NCBI GenBank assembly: GCA_038030265.1 | Contig: CM075943.1 | Span: 25,420,001-25,484,000 of the forward strand | Source: Corythucha ciliata | Taxonomy: Eukaryota > Arthropoda > Insecta > Hemiptera > Tingidae | Direction of reading: 5' to 3' | Length of the DNA: 64,000 bases | Shown: one piece after another, positions 1-9,381 of the stretch | How positions within the stretch are numbered: the stretch's first letter is position 1 | How the letters are laid out: each line of letters opens with the position of its first letter | Notes under the pieces: generated by a model | Told to the model about the DNA's origin: nothing | The model's input: the letters and a program-made list of their open reading frames with translations, nothing else | Database searches by the model: none | Translations under genes and position numbers: made by a program

Positions 1-188
1 TTTTAAAGATACCCCGCGGCCCTCCTCACAATAAATGTCAGTTGGGCGAATAAATTTGTGAAACTTTGCAATCCACTCCATTCACTCCAAGTTGACGCTG
101 TCACTTTTGAGACATGTGCGAAGTTTAGCGAATTAAATTATATTTTATTTTTTATTATTTTTGTTCGAATATATTGTTGTTCGGCAAA

Positions 189-320
189 ATGGGCCACGAA
201 AAATGTATCGTTCCCGGATGTTCGTCGATGTATGAAGCTGGTGGCGTGATCGGTTTTTTTCGAATTCCAAAGGATGGCAGGTTCGCTGATTTTATTTTTC
301 CAAAATTTAGACGACTCTAG
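189..320 (+). pseudogene. THAP zinc-finger domain, N-terminal fragment
   Basis: A 43-codon frame opens with an ATG in a good context (aaaATGG) and reads as the start of a THAP domain, the C2CH zinc-coordinating DNA-binding module of THAP proteins and P-element transposases. Visible are the first zinc pair as Cys-x4-Cys (CIVPGC, residues 6-11) and the FFRIPKD segment (residues 24-30), which matches the conserved Phe-x-x-Pro-basic stretch. The later Cys-x2-His pair and the AVPTF box are absent because a stop comes at 318-320. A weak GT donor after GGCAG at 281 could mean the domain continues in another exon, but I see no continuation. A degraded transposon- or host-derived fragment is most likely. 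The domain assignment is fairly sure; its activity is doubtful. Confidence 0.6.
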
Positions 321-763
321 ACGGCAAGTTTGTTTGTGGTTTTACTAACGCGTACATTTATTTGTGTCTCTGAGAAGTCAAGTTTTAAAGAAATAAATGG
401 GTATTCAAGCAATAATTTGGTTTTTCATTTATCTATTTCTGTGAAAATTCAAGGCTGGACTGGAAATTGTTAATCTCATACATTTTATTAGTGCATTTCA
501 TCATTTTTTAGTCGTTTTCCAGAAAAAAAATTGGATGATTCAATTTGAACTTGAAACATCTGAATACGAAAGTGAAAATTAAAGTAGACGGTAAAGGCGA
601 ATGGTGGAGGGGAAGGGGGTTCGGAAGTTCCCCCCGTACGTCGCATGGTCAACCGAAGGTTCGGTCGCTATTCAATTGGATCGCCACCGTCGCTCGAAAT
701 CGGCCTCACTTTTTCCCTATTCAGATTCTTCTCTATAGAGTATTAAACCGCTCCCCGGCTTAA
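321..763. other. no gene seen
   Basis: AT-rich sequence with one short GC-rich patch around 600-700. No recognisable protein, RNA or repeat structure. Confidence 0.5.
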
Positions 764-1008
764 AGGAACTGTAAAGGAAGCTCCCGAGCTTCCTTAGAGT
801 TATCATAAGTATAACCAGCAAATAACATTCTTTAAAGGAACCACAAAGGTAAAAGTGGCTTTGTGAATACAATTTTTTCATGCCTTAAAGAACTCCTTTA
901 CAGTTCCTTAGCCAATGCGGATAAGGTTGGTTTCTGAATACAAATTCCTGCTATAAGGAGCCACAAAGGTTAAGGTCTCGTAAAGGTGCGTTTCTGAATA
1001 CGGCCCTA
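764..1008. repeat. degenerate MITE, partial
   Basis: The segment contains short inverted blocks (TAAAGGAACTGTAAAGGA near 764 against its complement near 893-909). The phrase CTGAATACRR or TGAATACAA recurs near 864, 934 and 994. The right end reads, on the minus strand, GGGCCGTATTCAGAAAC, the form of a terminal inverted repeat. No clear left partner remains, so it looks like one end of a non-autonomous DNA transposon cut by the LINE that follows. Confidence 0.4.
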
Positions 1009-1463
1009 ATTGTAAGTAAAGGTATGAGTGACGACTCCAAAATGTGTGAATTTAAGAAGTACCGAAACCTACTTAATTCTGTCATAAAGCATGCTAAAAT
1101 TTTACATTATAAGAATTTATTTGAGAATGCAAATAATGATAGTAAAAAGGTGTGGTCTTTGATCAAACAAGCCACTAATGATACCCCAAAAACAGATAGC
1201 TTGGGCGAAATCGTTGGCAAAGATGGGATTATACTAAGGGATAGCGTTGACATATCTAATAATTGTAATTGTTTCTTCGCTGAAGTTGGCATGAAAATTA
1301 AGAAAGTTATTGAGGATGATGCACAGTTCTCTGATCGTATGAAAGATTCTCTTTTTCTGAGGCCCATTGAAAAAAATGAAGTGCTACATCTACTTAGTCA
1401 AATTCAATGTAATAGTTCTTACTATGTGAGGGGTATAACAAATTTGGTTCTTAAGGAGGCTAG

Positions 1464-1481
1464 TATATATATATATATATA
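1464..1481. repeat. (TA)n microsatellite in LINE
   Basis: About nine TA units inside the reverse-transcriptase region. The two flanking coding segments are in different frames, so the microsatellite sits at a frame break. Confidence 0.85.
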
Positions 1482-1547
1482 GCTAAGCCACTGGCGTATT
1501 TATTCAACTTCGTTATGGTTACTGGAAAATTTCCCACACCACTGAAG

Positions 1548-1655
1548 AAATCACTAGTCCTTAAAACTTATTACGAAAAACTAGTCCTTAAAGTATTTGA
1601 CACACCGTCACTCCTCCGGCCAACCCTCAACTTTTGTTTTGTTAAATCACTAGTC
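1548..1655 (+). repeat. 96-bp in-frame insertion with 12-bp direct repeats
   Basis: AAATCACTAGTC occurs at 1548-1559 and again at 1644-1655. Removing one unit (96 bp, 32 codons) restores the expected RT spacing between PLKKS and LVIPLHKGGDKS. A second shorter duplicate, ACTAGTCCTTAAA, lies inside the insert. Confidence 0.7.
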
Positions 1656-3232
1656 ATTCCGTTGCATAAAGGTGGTGATAAATCCAATATGTCGAATTAT
1701 CGGCCTATTTCATTGTGTTTGACATTATCAAAGGTTCTTGAAAAATGTTTAAAAGTGAGAATAGTTTCATACCTGCAGAAATTCCGTATAATTTCTCGGA
1801 GGCAGTACGGTTTTCAATCAGGTTTATCCACTACACACACCTTGTTTGATGTTACCAAAAAAATTGCAGAGTGCTTGGATAAGGTGGATTGTGTCGTTGC
1901 TTTATTCTTAGATTTGCAAAAAGCTTTTGACTCCATTTGTCATATACTACTTTTGAGAAAGTTGGAAAATTATGGTTTTAGGGGGAACGTGTTAAGTTTA
2001 ATCTCTTCTTACTTGGAAAACAGAAGTCAGGTTGTGAGAGTAAATAACTCACTGAGTAGTGTTGTCAACCTTAGCTCGGGTATTCCACAGGGTAGCGTAT
2101 TGGGCCCTCTTCTGTTTATACTCTATTACAATAATATATTTACTCTCAATGTCGATGCCAAACCGTTTTGTTTTGCGGATGATACTGTTTTTTTGTTCAG
2201 TGGTGCTAATTTTAATGAAGTTATGAGTAGCGTACGAAATGGTATTGTAATGATCAAGTGTTGGCTTGACTCTAATTATTTAGCTTTAAACCCAAATAAA
2301 TCTATTCTAGTCAGATTCTCAAACAGAAATGACCGCCCTGTTACTCATTGTGTAAAAGTCCATTCCTCCAACTGTGATAGTTATGTAAACTGCTGTGATT
2401 AAATTTTCTGAAAATTGTAAATTTAGGCATTTATCTAGATTCCGATTGAATTACAAACACCACGTAAATAATCTCACTCGTAGAGTTCGTAAATTGTTTT
2501 ATAAATTTAAGATCTTAAAAAATATTGTTAACCATAGTACTTTGAAAATAGTGTATTATGCTCTATGTGAATCGATATTGAATTACGGTATCATAAGCTG
2601 GGGTAATACTAGTAAAAATATTCTTCATGAATTGTTAGTGGCTCAGAAAACTCTTATAAAAATTATATGTAATAAGCCGTTCCGATATCCCTCGTTGACA
2701 TTGTTTGAAGAGTTTGACGTACTTCCAGTGGATAATTTATACACTATTGCAGCGTGCACGCATGTTTTTAAAACCTTCACGCCGGAACATAGTGTTAGAC
2801 AAGATCGTGTGACAAGGTTTTCATTATCCACAAACATCTGTATACCCAAGCACTACACGAGTGCATACGCTAGGCACGCCTTGATAGTCGCTTTAAAAAT
2901 GGCAGTAGCCCATAATCTTAGTTATACACAATTCAAGTCTGATACGAAGTTAAGAGAGTTCTTAATGAATATACTTAAGGGCAGAAGGTAAAGTTAGGCT
3001 CGCTGTATAAATTATAGTGTAAAAGTGGTATAAATTATAATATAGGAAATCTTATGGACTTTTATAGATGTTAAAGGAGTAAAAATAAAAAATGGAAAAA
3101 AAATTAAAGTGTAAAAGGAGTATAAATTATATTTTATATTGTATTATAACAAATTGTAATCTATGTATCGCAAATGCAACTTCCAGCTCTCACCTCAAGC
3201 TCGTCTTATGGAGGGCTGGCTAAAAAAAATAC

Positions 3233-3262
3233 ATAAATTCTAAATTCTAATTCTAAATTCTA
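3233..3262 (+). repeat. LINE 3' terminal repeat tail
   Basis: Four imperfect TAAATTC/TAATTC units end the LINE, as in many non-LTR elements that use short tandem tails instead of poly(A). Confidence 0.7.
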
Positions 3263-3292
3263 ATAGCGTTTTCCATTTGCATAAAATTCGCC
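3263..3292. repeat. terminal 30 bp of a hairpin MITE
   Basis: Reads TAATAGCGTTTTCCATT followed by GCATAAAATTCG, nearly identical to the end of the hairpin MITE at 40931-41083 and similar to the one at 17459-17593. Only one end is present, wedged between the LINE tail and a Gypsy fragment. Confidence 0.6.
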
Positions 3293-3293
3293 A

Positions 3294-3584
3294 ACAGCTA
3301 CTGATGCGAGTCCGACTGGAATGGGAGCTGTACTATCCCATAAAATGCCGGGCAACGCAGAACGTCCAATCGCTTACCCGTCTAGAACGCTCAGTTCTTC
3401 GGAAAAAAACTATAGGCAAATCGAGAAAGAGGGTACTGCGATTTATTGGGCGTTGCACAGATTTTATAATTTTTGTTTTCGCCAAAAGTTAGAACTGGTG
3501 GCCGACCATAAGCCTCTGCTCTCTAGTCCTCACAAAGATCAGTCGCGCTATAGTGATATTATCGGATTGAATCCTAAGCTATAA
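3294..3584 (+). pseudogene. Ty3/Gypsy-type RNase H fragment
   Basis: A 96-codon frame reads as the RNase H domain that follows reverse transcriptase in Ty3/Gypsy-type pol. It starts TDASPTGMGAVLSH with the first catalytic Asp, then RPIAYPSRTLSSSEKNYRQIEKE with the catalytic Glu, then the Phe-rich helix, and ADHKPLL with the second Asp. The frame then degenerates and stops. No RT upstream, no integrase downstream and no LTRs are visible, so this is an isolated relic truncated at both ends. The left edge abuts a MITE end. Family assignment is confident; the lineage within Ty3/Gypsy is not determined. Confidence 0.85.
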
Positions 3585-4230
3585 TTGCCTTTCGTAAGGC
3601 ACAATATTAAGTTTAAGGCACGCACGCAAGGACACTTTTTACTGGGGCAAACTGGCTTTATGCGTGAAATCTCTTTCAAAATTGGACCAACTTCAGTTTT
3701 GAGGAGGTCATTGGATAGATCACGAAACGGACACTTTTTCTGATATTGGAACCATATTGGAAGCATTGTAAATTTGGCAGAAATCGTCGCTGAATTATAG
3801 GAGAAATTTCAATTTCAAAAAAGTAACTTTTGTCATTTGTGGAAAATAAAAAAAAAATACTAAGGGTACATTTAAAGCCATGCAGAACACTGTTTTCTGA
3901 ACTGAAATTTTGTGCTCTTTTCAAAAACGTCAACAGTTTTTTTTTTGTAAGCCCAGCGGTTGGGCCGTGAAATCGAGTTTTTGGAGAAAAGTAGGCAGGC
4001 ACTGAAAAAACAGAATTGTACGTGTATCTCAGAAAGAAAGCATTTGCGACCCTGTGCTCATAGGGTGGTTTTGGTCGCAAATACTTATAGTACTGCAACA
4101 TACTTCAGTATATGCATCTCCTCCTGAATCACCCTGTATCTTTTGTTTTAGTAGTAAAAGGCTTAAATAAACCAGGGCAGTTCCAGTATACATATTATAC
4201 GCAGAAAACTGCGCGATGCCCTTTCCCTAA
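3585..4230. other. no intact gene; possible transposon end
   Basis: AT-rich and probably degraded transposon sequence. Near 4120-4138 the minus strand reads ACAGGGTGATTCAGGAGGAG, the style of a DNA-transposon terminus, but I found no partner end. Confidence 0.4.
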
Positions 4231-5697
4231 TACAGGGTGGTCGGTTTTGAGTAGCAAAAAAAAATTGGGTAATAGTACACCAAAAATGGGATAAAAAAGT
4301 CCTATTCGGATAGTGGCCTATCTCTTTTTGTTTTCGAGTAATAATTTTTTTAGTGATTTTTAGGCGCAACTGTATTTTTCGCCGAAAAGCTGTTATTTCT
4401 CAGCTTCTACTTCACTTTTTTCCAAAAGTGAAGGCAGTTTCGTAATCTACTGAAAATTTTCTACGGGATGAACGCAAAATCAATATTCTAAATCGTCAAA
4501 AACGCCTAAAAACGTAACGTTTTCGTTGCGTTAATGCAAAAAAAAAACAAGAAATTGGCTTCACAAAACAATTTACTGTGTCACTAAAAATAGCTTCACA
4601 CGTTGTCAAACGACATAAAAACTTCTCTGTTTTCCCAGCTTTCCAACGGTGTACTCGAAAGTGGAATTATCTCCCTCCTTTGACGAGAAAATTCGAAAAG
4701 AAGCGAAAAAGTCATACATAAAAGTAATAAAAGGTGCGAAATTTCATTTGTTTGGCTCTCTTTCTTGAGAAATCCAAGCGCTGGAACAGTAAAAATTAAA
4801 ATGAATTGCATTTGAAGAATAAACAACAAACAAACAAATTAATTAATAAAATGGACGAAGAGGTGTGCGAATTTAGGGCGTCACACTTCTTCGAAGGAAC
4901 GGGGCAAAGCTACCTGCATTTCCTGCAAGTAGAATTGCCACGACTTCTTGATGAAATACCCAGAGCTGAGGGAACAAATTATTTTCCAGCAAGACGGTGA
5001 TTTCGGTCTCCGACGATCCCAGCCCAGCCCCCATAAAATAACCAGCAGACGCCCTAAATTCGCACACCTCTTCGTCCATTTTATTAATTAATTTGTTTGT
5101 TTGTTGTTTATTCTTCAAATGCAATTCATTTTAATTTTTACTGTTCCAGCGCTTGGATTTCTCAAGAAAGAGAGCCAAACAAATGAAATTTCGCACCTTT
5201 TATTACTTTTATGTATGACTTTTTCGCTTCTTTTCGAATTTTCTCATCAAAGGAGGGAGATAATTCCACTTTAGAGTACACCGTTGGAAAGCTGGGAAAA
5301 CGGAGAAGTTTTTTTGTCGTTTGACAACATGTGGAGTTATTTTTGGTGACACAGTAAATTGTTTTGTGAAGTCAAATTCTTGGTTTTTTGTATTGACGCA
5401 ACGAATACGTTACGTTTTTAGGCGTTTTTGACAATTTAGAATATTGATTTTGCGTTCATCCCGTAGAACATTTTCCGTAGATTACGAAACTGCCATCACT
5501 TTTGGAAAAAAGTGAAGTAGAAGCTGAGAAATAACATTTTTTCGGCGAAAAATACAGTTGCGCCTAAAAATCACTAGAAAAAATATTACTCGAAAACAAA
5601 AAGAGATAGGCCACTATCCGAATAGGCCTTTTTTATCCCATTTTTGGTGTACTATTACCCAATATTTTTTTTGCTACTCAAAACCGACCACCCTGTA
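4231..5697. mobile_element. foldback derivative of a mariner/IS630-type transposon
   Basis: A 1467-bp element whose two arms (about 4231-4880 and 5050-5697) are near-perfect inverted copies over roughly 650 bp. The outer ends are TACAGGGTGGTCGG and its complement, so a CAGGGTGG terminus with duplicated TA is likely. Both arms contain the same leader and an ATG frame beginning MDEEVCEFRAS, so one terminal region has been duplicated in reverse. The roughly 170-bp loop holds a piece of transposase. The element is non-autonomous. Confidence 0.85.
4881..5049 (+). pseudogene. mariner/IS630-type transposase core fragment
   Basis: The loop of the foldback element encodes HFFEGTGQSYLHFLQVELPRLLDEIP and, after a frame shift near 4958, PELREQIIFQQDGDFG. 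This matches the DDE-domain stretch of arthropod IS630/Tc1/mariner-like transposases, where a YLxFLxxxLPxLLE segment precedes FQQDGAPPH with the second catalytic Asp. The Asp is kept but the following APPH has changed to DFGL. Only about 50 residues remain, so it is inactive. Confidence 0.75.
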
Positions 5698-6200
5698 TAC
5701 CTGGCGCATACTAACTGAACGTGCTACGGCCGTTTTAAAGACATTTTTATACTCGGAACAAAGTACACAACAACGGAAAATGAGTTATAAGCAATAACTA
5801 CCTGCCATTATAATGACAATAAAAAAGTTTACAATATGATTGCAGCATTACCGCATGCACCTCAACGTACCTCGGAGTTTCACTATTTTTGAATAGAATA
5901 CAGCTAAAGATCCATCTCTTAGCGGCTGCGGGGGTGTCCCTTAGACCAGTATAATTTCTGCGTTTCAGAGTGTCACAGCTAAATTGCCAGTTGTTATTAC
6001 ATAAAAACCAATTTCATGGGAATTTTTTTTCAAAAGTGTGGCCACACATGTGTCCGTATTGGACAAGTATCTTCCAATATTGATTTAATTTCTATAACTT
6101 GACAAGTTTTTAGTAGACCCTGAGGGCCCAAATTTCCAGATGGTTCTAGGAACATGTGTTTAGAAAGTTAACTGAATTTACCACTTCTTTCGGTACATAA
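5698..6200. other. no gene; flanking repeat
   Basis: No coding signal. The part around 6044-6115 (GTGTGGCCACACATGTG, then a region with CTTCCAATATTGAT) is similar to 7720-7830 on the far side of the next element. Confidence 0.5.
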
Positions 6201-6235
6201 TAGTAGGGGAGCCCAAGAGGGGATTTCGGGATTTA

Positions 6236-6680
6236 CTCAAGCGCGTCAGATTAACATGCTGCGGATACCTTGTACCTAGTTGAGTATCTCCCCCAAATAT
6301 GAGCCCTATAAAGGCCTCGCCACACCGAACGCGAACTGCCGCGCGAACTGGTCCGCACGCGGAAAAACTATGGTAACTGGGTTTACCTCACCCACGTTGC
6401 CGTGGTTTTTTGGCGAGCTGACTAGTCCGCGCGGCAGTTCGCGTTCGGTGTGGCGGGGCCTTAAATGTGGCCGCCCGTCAAGGATAAAGCGTCAGATTAG
6501 TTAAAAAAAATTGATCATCAGACATTCTCGAGCGCGTCAGATTAAGGAAGTGGGAATTAATTACAATCTAAAAAGTCAATATTCCACTAATCTGACAATT
6601 TAAGAGTGACGCAAAGACGGAGGAGGTCTACAAACTTGTAAAAAAAAACGTCATCTTGACATTCTCGAGCGTGGCTAATT
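6236..6680 (+). repeat. left subterminal motif cluster
   Basis: Copies of CTCGAGCGCGTCAGATTA or truncated forms lie at about 6236-6253 (CTCAAG variant), 6486-6499, 6527-6544 and 6664-6680 (diverged). Confidence 0.7.
6312..6461. mobile_element. nested hairpin MITE, TAA flanked
   Basis: Arms of about 34 bp (AGGCCTCGCCACACCGAACG inward from the left, complement at the right with one mismatch) with a GC-rich loop. TAA lies directly outside both ends (6309-6311 and 6462-6464), the 3-bp duplication typical of PIF/Harbinger-type elements. Confidence 0.75.
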
Positions 6681-6778
6681 TTTTTTATTTTGAAGGGAAT
6701 AATTCAAGGATAACGAAAAATATCTAATCTGACGATTTCCATAAGCCGAAATGGAAAAAAATCGTCGATAAAGTTTAG

Positions 6779-6918
6779 TCATTATTCAACTCTTGGGGCC
6801 AATTCAGTGAAACAGCGCCCACCCGTCTTGTGTGAAACATATGTTCCAATTCGGTAGGACGGGTGGATAGCGCCGGCGCTAAATTTTACTGAATAGGTTG
6901 CCATATGTGTTGAATAAT
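6779..6918. mobile_element. nested imperfect hairpin MITE
   Basis: GGGGCCAATTCAGT near 6796 pairs with ACTGAATAGGTTGCC at 6888-6902. GCGCCCACCCGTC pairs with GACGGGTGGATAGCGC, and the outer CATTATTCAAC pairs with GTTGAATAAT. A perfect short palindrome of the same TTGAATAAT word lies at 6957-6982. Confidence 0.6.
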
Positions 6919-7181
6919 TAAGTTTTAAAAAATTGCGCTTTTCTTTCTCATATCAGTTGAATAATGTTATCATTATTCAACTATTGTAGAAAAAGGTCCT
7001 TTACATCACAATTTCAGTTAACCTCAACTTACTCTTTCGAAAATGATGCAGAAAAGTAGGACTTAGGCACCAAATATAGGGCGAATTTTTTTAAAAAGTG
7101 TCAGATTAGGCGAATCCCTCCAGATAATCGTCAAATTACTAGAGAGCACGTTTAGGACGTCAGTATGAAGCATATATATCT

Positions 7182-7617
7182 TAATCTGACGCGCTCGAGT
7201 ATTTCAAAATGACGATTTTTTTTGGCACATTCTGATAAGGGCCACGAGTTTGCGTCACCTCTAAATCGTCAGATTATTGAATGAGAGCTTATTTTAGGTT
7301 CACTTAACATTCCCTTAGAAAATCTGACGCGCTCGATTAAATCTTTTTTTTTTTTTTTTCATTTTCAACCCTTACGTACGACTACCCCCACCATGCAAAC
7401 TGTCAGATTAACATGCATACTTCATTAAAAATACGGAGACAATTGATGCTGTAAATATCTGACGCGCTCGAGAATGTCCATACAACAGTTTTTTTTTTTA
7501 CATTTTTGGAAGTCTATAGCCGCTCCCCCCACCGATGAAAAGGTGTGCATCATATAACAATTTTATCTTTTTATCATCTAAGCTTTGCAACCCAATAGGT
7601 CTCTACGACGCTCGAGT
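7182..7617 (-). repeat. right subterminal motif cluster
   Basis: The same motif in reverse (TAATCTGACGCGCTCGAG) lies at 7182-7199, about 7321-7335, about 7457-7472, and as a remnant near 7608-7617. Extra GTCAGATTA words occur near 7270 and 7400. Confidence 0.7.
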
Positions 7618-7651
7618 AAATCCCCATTTAGCATCGTGGGCTCCCCTACTA

Positions 7652-7898
7652 TAAGAAACTTGTCGATCTAAGCATTGCCTAGAAACCGACCAACTGCGGA
7701 AATTGAAAAGCACTGTGACACATGTGTGGCCTCGAGGTTTGGCCACACACGAACATTCGCCCAATACGAACATGCGTTCGTATTGGGCAAATATCTTATC
7801 TTCCAATATTAATCAATTTCTATAGCATTGCCAAGAAACCGACAACTGCGGAAATTGAAACGCGCATTGTCAAATATTTGACTTATGAGGCCCCTCCT
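7652..7898. repeat. short internal direct repeats
   Basis: AAACCGAC followed by AACTGCGGAAATTGAAA occurs near 7681 and again near 7837. This segment also shares sequence with 6044-6115. Confidence 0.5.
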
Positions 7899-8073
7899 TT
7901 AAGCCGCCTTCACATGTGGGTTGTCAAAGCTCGGGCTTTGAACTGTGTCCAATGAAATCTTATACATATACTTACTAATACATATAATAAATCCAGATGC
8001 GCGCTTTGCTCTTTGATTGGTCACAGCTCAAAGTCTTAGCAGTCACATCCTGCAGCCATGTGAAGCCGCCTTT
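7899..8073. mobile_element. hairpin MITE, family 1 copy a
   Basis: Inverted ends AAGCCGCCTTCACATGTG and CCATGTGAAGCCGCCTT, internal GCTTTGAACTGTGTCCAATGA pairing with a TCATTGG-like TTGATTGGTCACAGCTCAAAG. TTTA adjoins both ends. A second copy is at 15755-15894. Confidence 0.75.
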
Positions 8074-8589
8074 AGTGTTGCGGGCAAACCGTTCGTTTCA
8101 CCGCTGAGGCATAACTACATCAACGAAAGGGACGGGTTCCGGCGGGAGGGGAACGCGAATGAGCTACACGATGATCAAATCATTCTGAATTGCGTCTTGC
8201 GTCTCTTGATGACACTCGCGAATACGTTCTATAAACCCCACCCCGCACCCAACTCCTCAACTACTGGCCATCCCTCCTTTAATGCGACCTCGCACAGGAT
8301 TTCCACCCACTAAGATCGTAAATATTACGATGTATTCAGCTTGTTAAACTCATGTTAATTCTAATGCGACCAGCTTTTCAGGTTGTAATCTATTTCGTTG
8401 CATAAAAAATAAAAGTGTCCACATGTTGAGTTGCTTCCTAGTAGGCAATCTCTTGAATTTACAATGCGGACCATGAGGAGGGGCACACGGTCATCGTGAT
8501 AGCGAGGGGGGTGGGGACCCTCCCAGGGTTCCAAGGATTTAATTCTGCCCCCTCACCCCCCACCGTCCACATTTAACGATATGTACAGT
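8074..8589. other. no gene seen
   Basis: Unique sequence including a GC-rich stretch around 8470-8570. No supported feature. Confidence 0.4.
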
Positions 8590-9381
8590 TCAGTTTCAGT
8601 TCATTCGATACGTATTCTGATCTGTTTTATCAGGTGCACTGGGAATTCACACTGCCACCCGTTGAAATCACTGATCGAAAGAAGACTGCCGGTGACACTT
8701 TCCTCCTTCGCCGAACAGTCCTAATTCAACTTCTGTTGAGCGGCTGTGGACACACGCGGATGAGGGACCTTCGCGACGTCGAGACTTTTTGGGTCCCTCT
8801 CCCTTCACCACTGCCCGGGGTGCCAGTGCCCCCTCGGAAAAAAAAATCCCAAGGAAGAGTGAAATAAGTAATAAAAACGCGAGGTGTGGGGGAAGGTGGG
8901 ACACGGAATGCCTCCTCAATACCTAAAAATCCCCCTCCAAAGAGGCGGCGTGAGACAAAACTGGTTCTTCGCTCGAGGCTCTCCCACCTGCAGTAACCAG
9001 TGAGTGTTCTTCGAAGGTTGAGGGTTCCCGGGTTCCTCAACTTCTTGTTCGCCCAAGAGAAATCTGTAGAAGAAGGTTCCCTCTTGTCTCTGAAGTGGAT
9101 TGAACATCTTTTCGCAACTGTTTTTTCAATCTTTCGTCGTTTCGAGTGTCTTGCGACGGGGAAGAAAGCCACGGCCTGCACACCTAAAACGAGAAAACCA
9201 GTGCAAGTGTGCGCCTTTTGGGCGCTTAAAATGTGTTTAAGCGGTCCAGTGTTTACTTCTGTTTGAGGAAATATAAAAAAAATTCAACGCTCAGTGGTAA
9301 AAAAAAAAAAAAAAAAAGTGTTTTGAGTGGATTCTTTTTTTCGCCGGCGCTGTGATAATTAAAAGGATACCCTGCCTTTGA
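8590..9381 (+). promoter_or_regulatory. candidate start region and non-coding first exon
   Basis: At 8585-8602 there are overlapping TTCAGTT words resembling the arthropod initiator (TCAGTT). The block downstream is GC-richer than its surroundings, has no conserved frame, and ends TTTGAG|GTAAAT at about 9381, a fair splice donor. Dachsous genes are known to have a long first intron and the first coding exon lies at 50.4 kb on the same strand, so this could be its 5' leader exon. The link is inference only; no TATA box or downstream promoter element is convincing. Confidence 0.2.
9299..9317. repeat. poly(A) tract
   Basis: About 19 consecutive A after GGTA; simple repeat. Confidence 0.8.

Larger units (their letters stand above)
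1024..2991 (+). pseudogene. LINE reverse transcriptase, frameshifted
   Basis: Three frames together cover one ORF2-type protein. Frame one (1024-1482) is the endonuclease-RT linker, ending in a TA repeat. Frame two (about 1484-2402) carries the RT core: NYRPISL, the motif A region FLDLQKAFDS with the first catalytic Asp, the motif B region GIPQGSVLGPLLF, and motif C FADDT with the catalytic Asp pair. The normal INDI-like segment after motif B is altered to YYNNIF. Frame three (2395-2991) is the thumb and C-terminal region with YALCESILNYGIISWG. Near 2395-2447 the reading passes through a third register (LGIYLDSD) before returning, so there are two indels within about 60 bases. The gene cannot make an intact enzyme. 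Confidence 0.85.
1011..3262 (+). mobile_element. 5'-truncated non-LTR retrotransposon (Jockey/CR1-like LINE)
   Basis: About 2.25 kb. It begins in the linker between endonuclease and reverse transcriptase, so the whole 5' part including the endonuclease is missing, as expected from incomplete target-primed reverse transcription. The reverse transcriptase and thumb follow, then a 240-bp untranslated region and a short TAAATTC-type 3' repeat tail. Protein motifs resemble the Jockey/CR1 group; the clade cannot be fixed by eye. The copy is dead: at least two frame breaks plus a TA microsatellite interrupt the frame. Confidence 0.85.
6201..7651. mobile_element. TIR element with clustered subterminal motifs
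   Basis: The ends are inverted copies: TAGTAGGGGAGCCCA (6201-6215) and TGGGCTCCCCTACTA (7637-7651), with TA next to GTAGGGG on each side as a likely target duplication. No transposase frame is present. The left part carries CTCGAGCGCGTCAGATTA-like motifs in one orientation and the right part carries them in the other. Two smaller hairpin MITEs are nested inside. Superfamily not identified. Confidence 0.75.
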
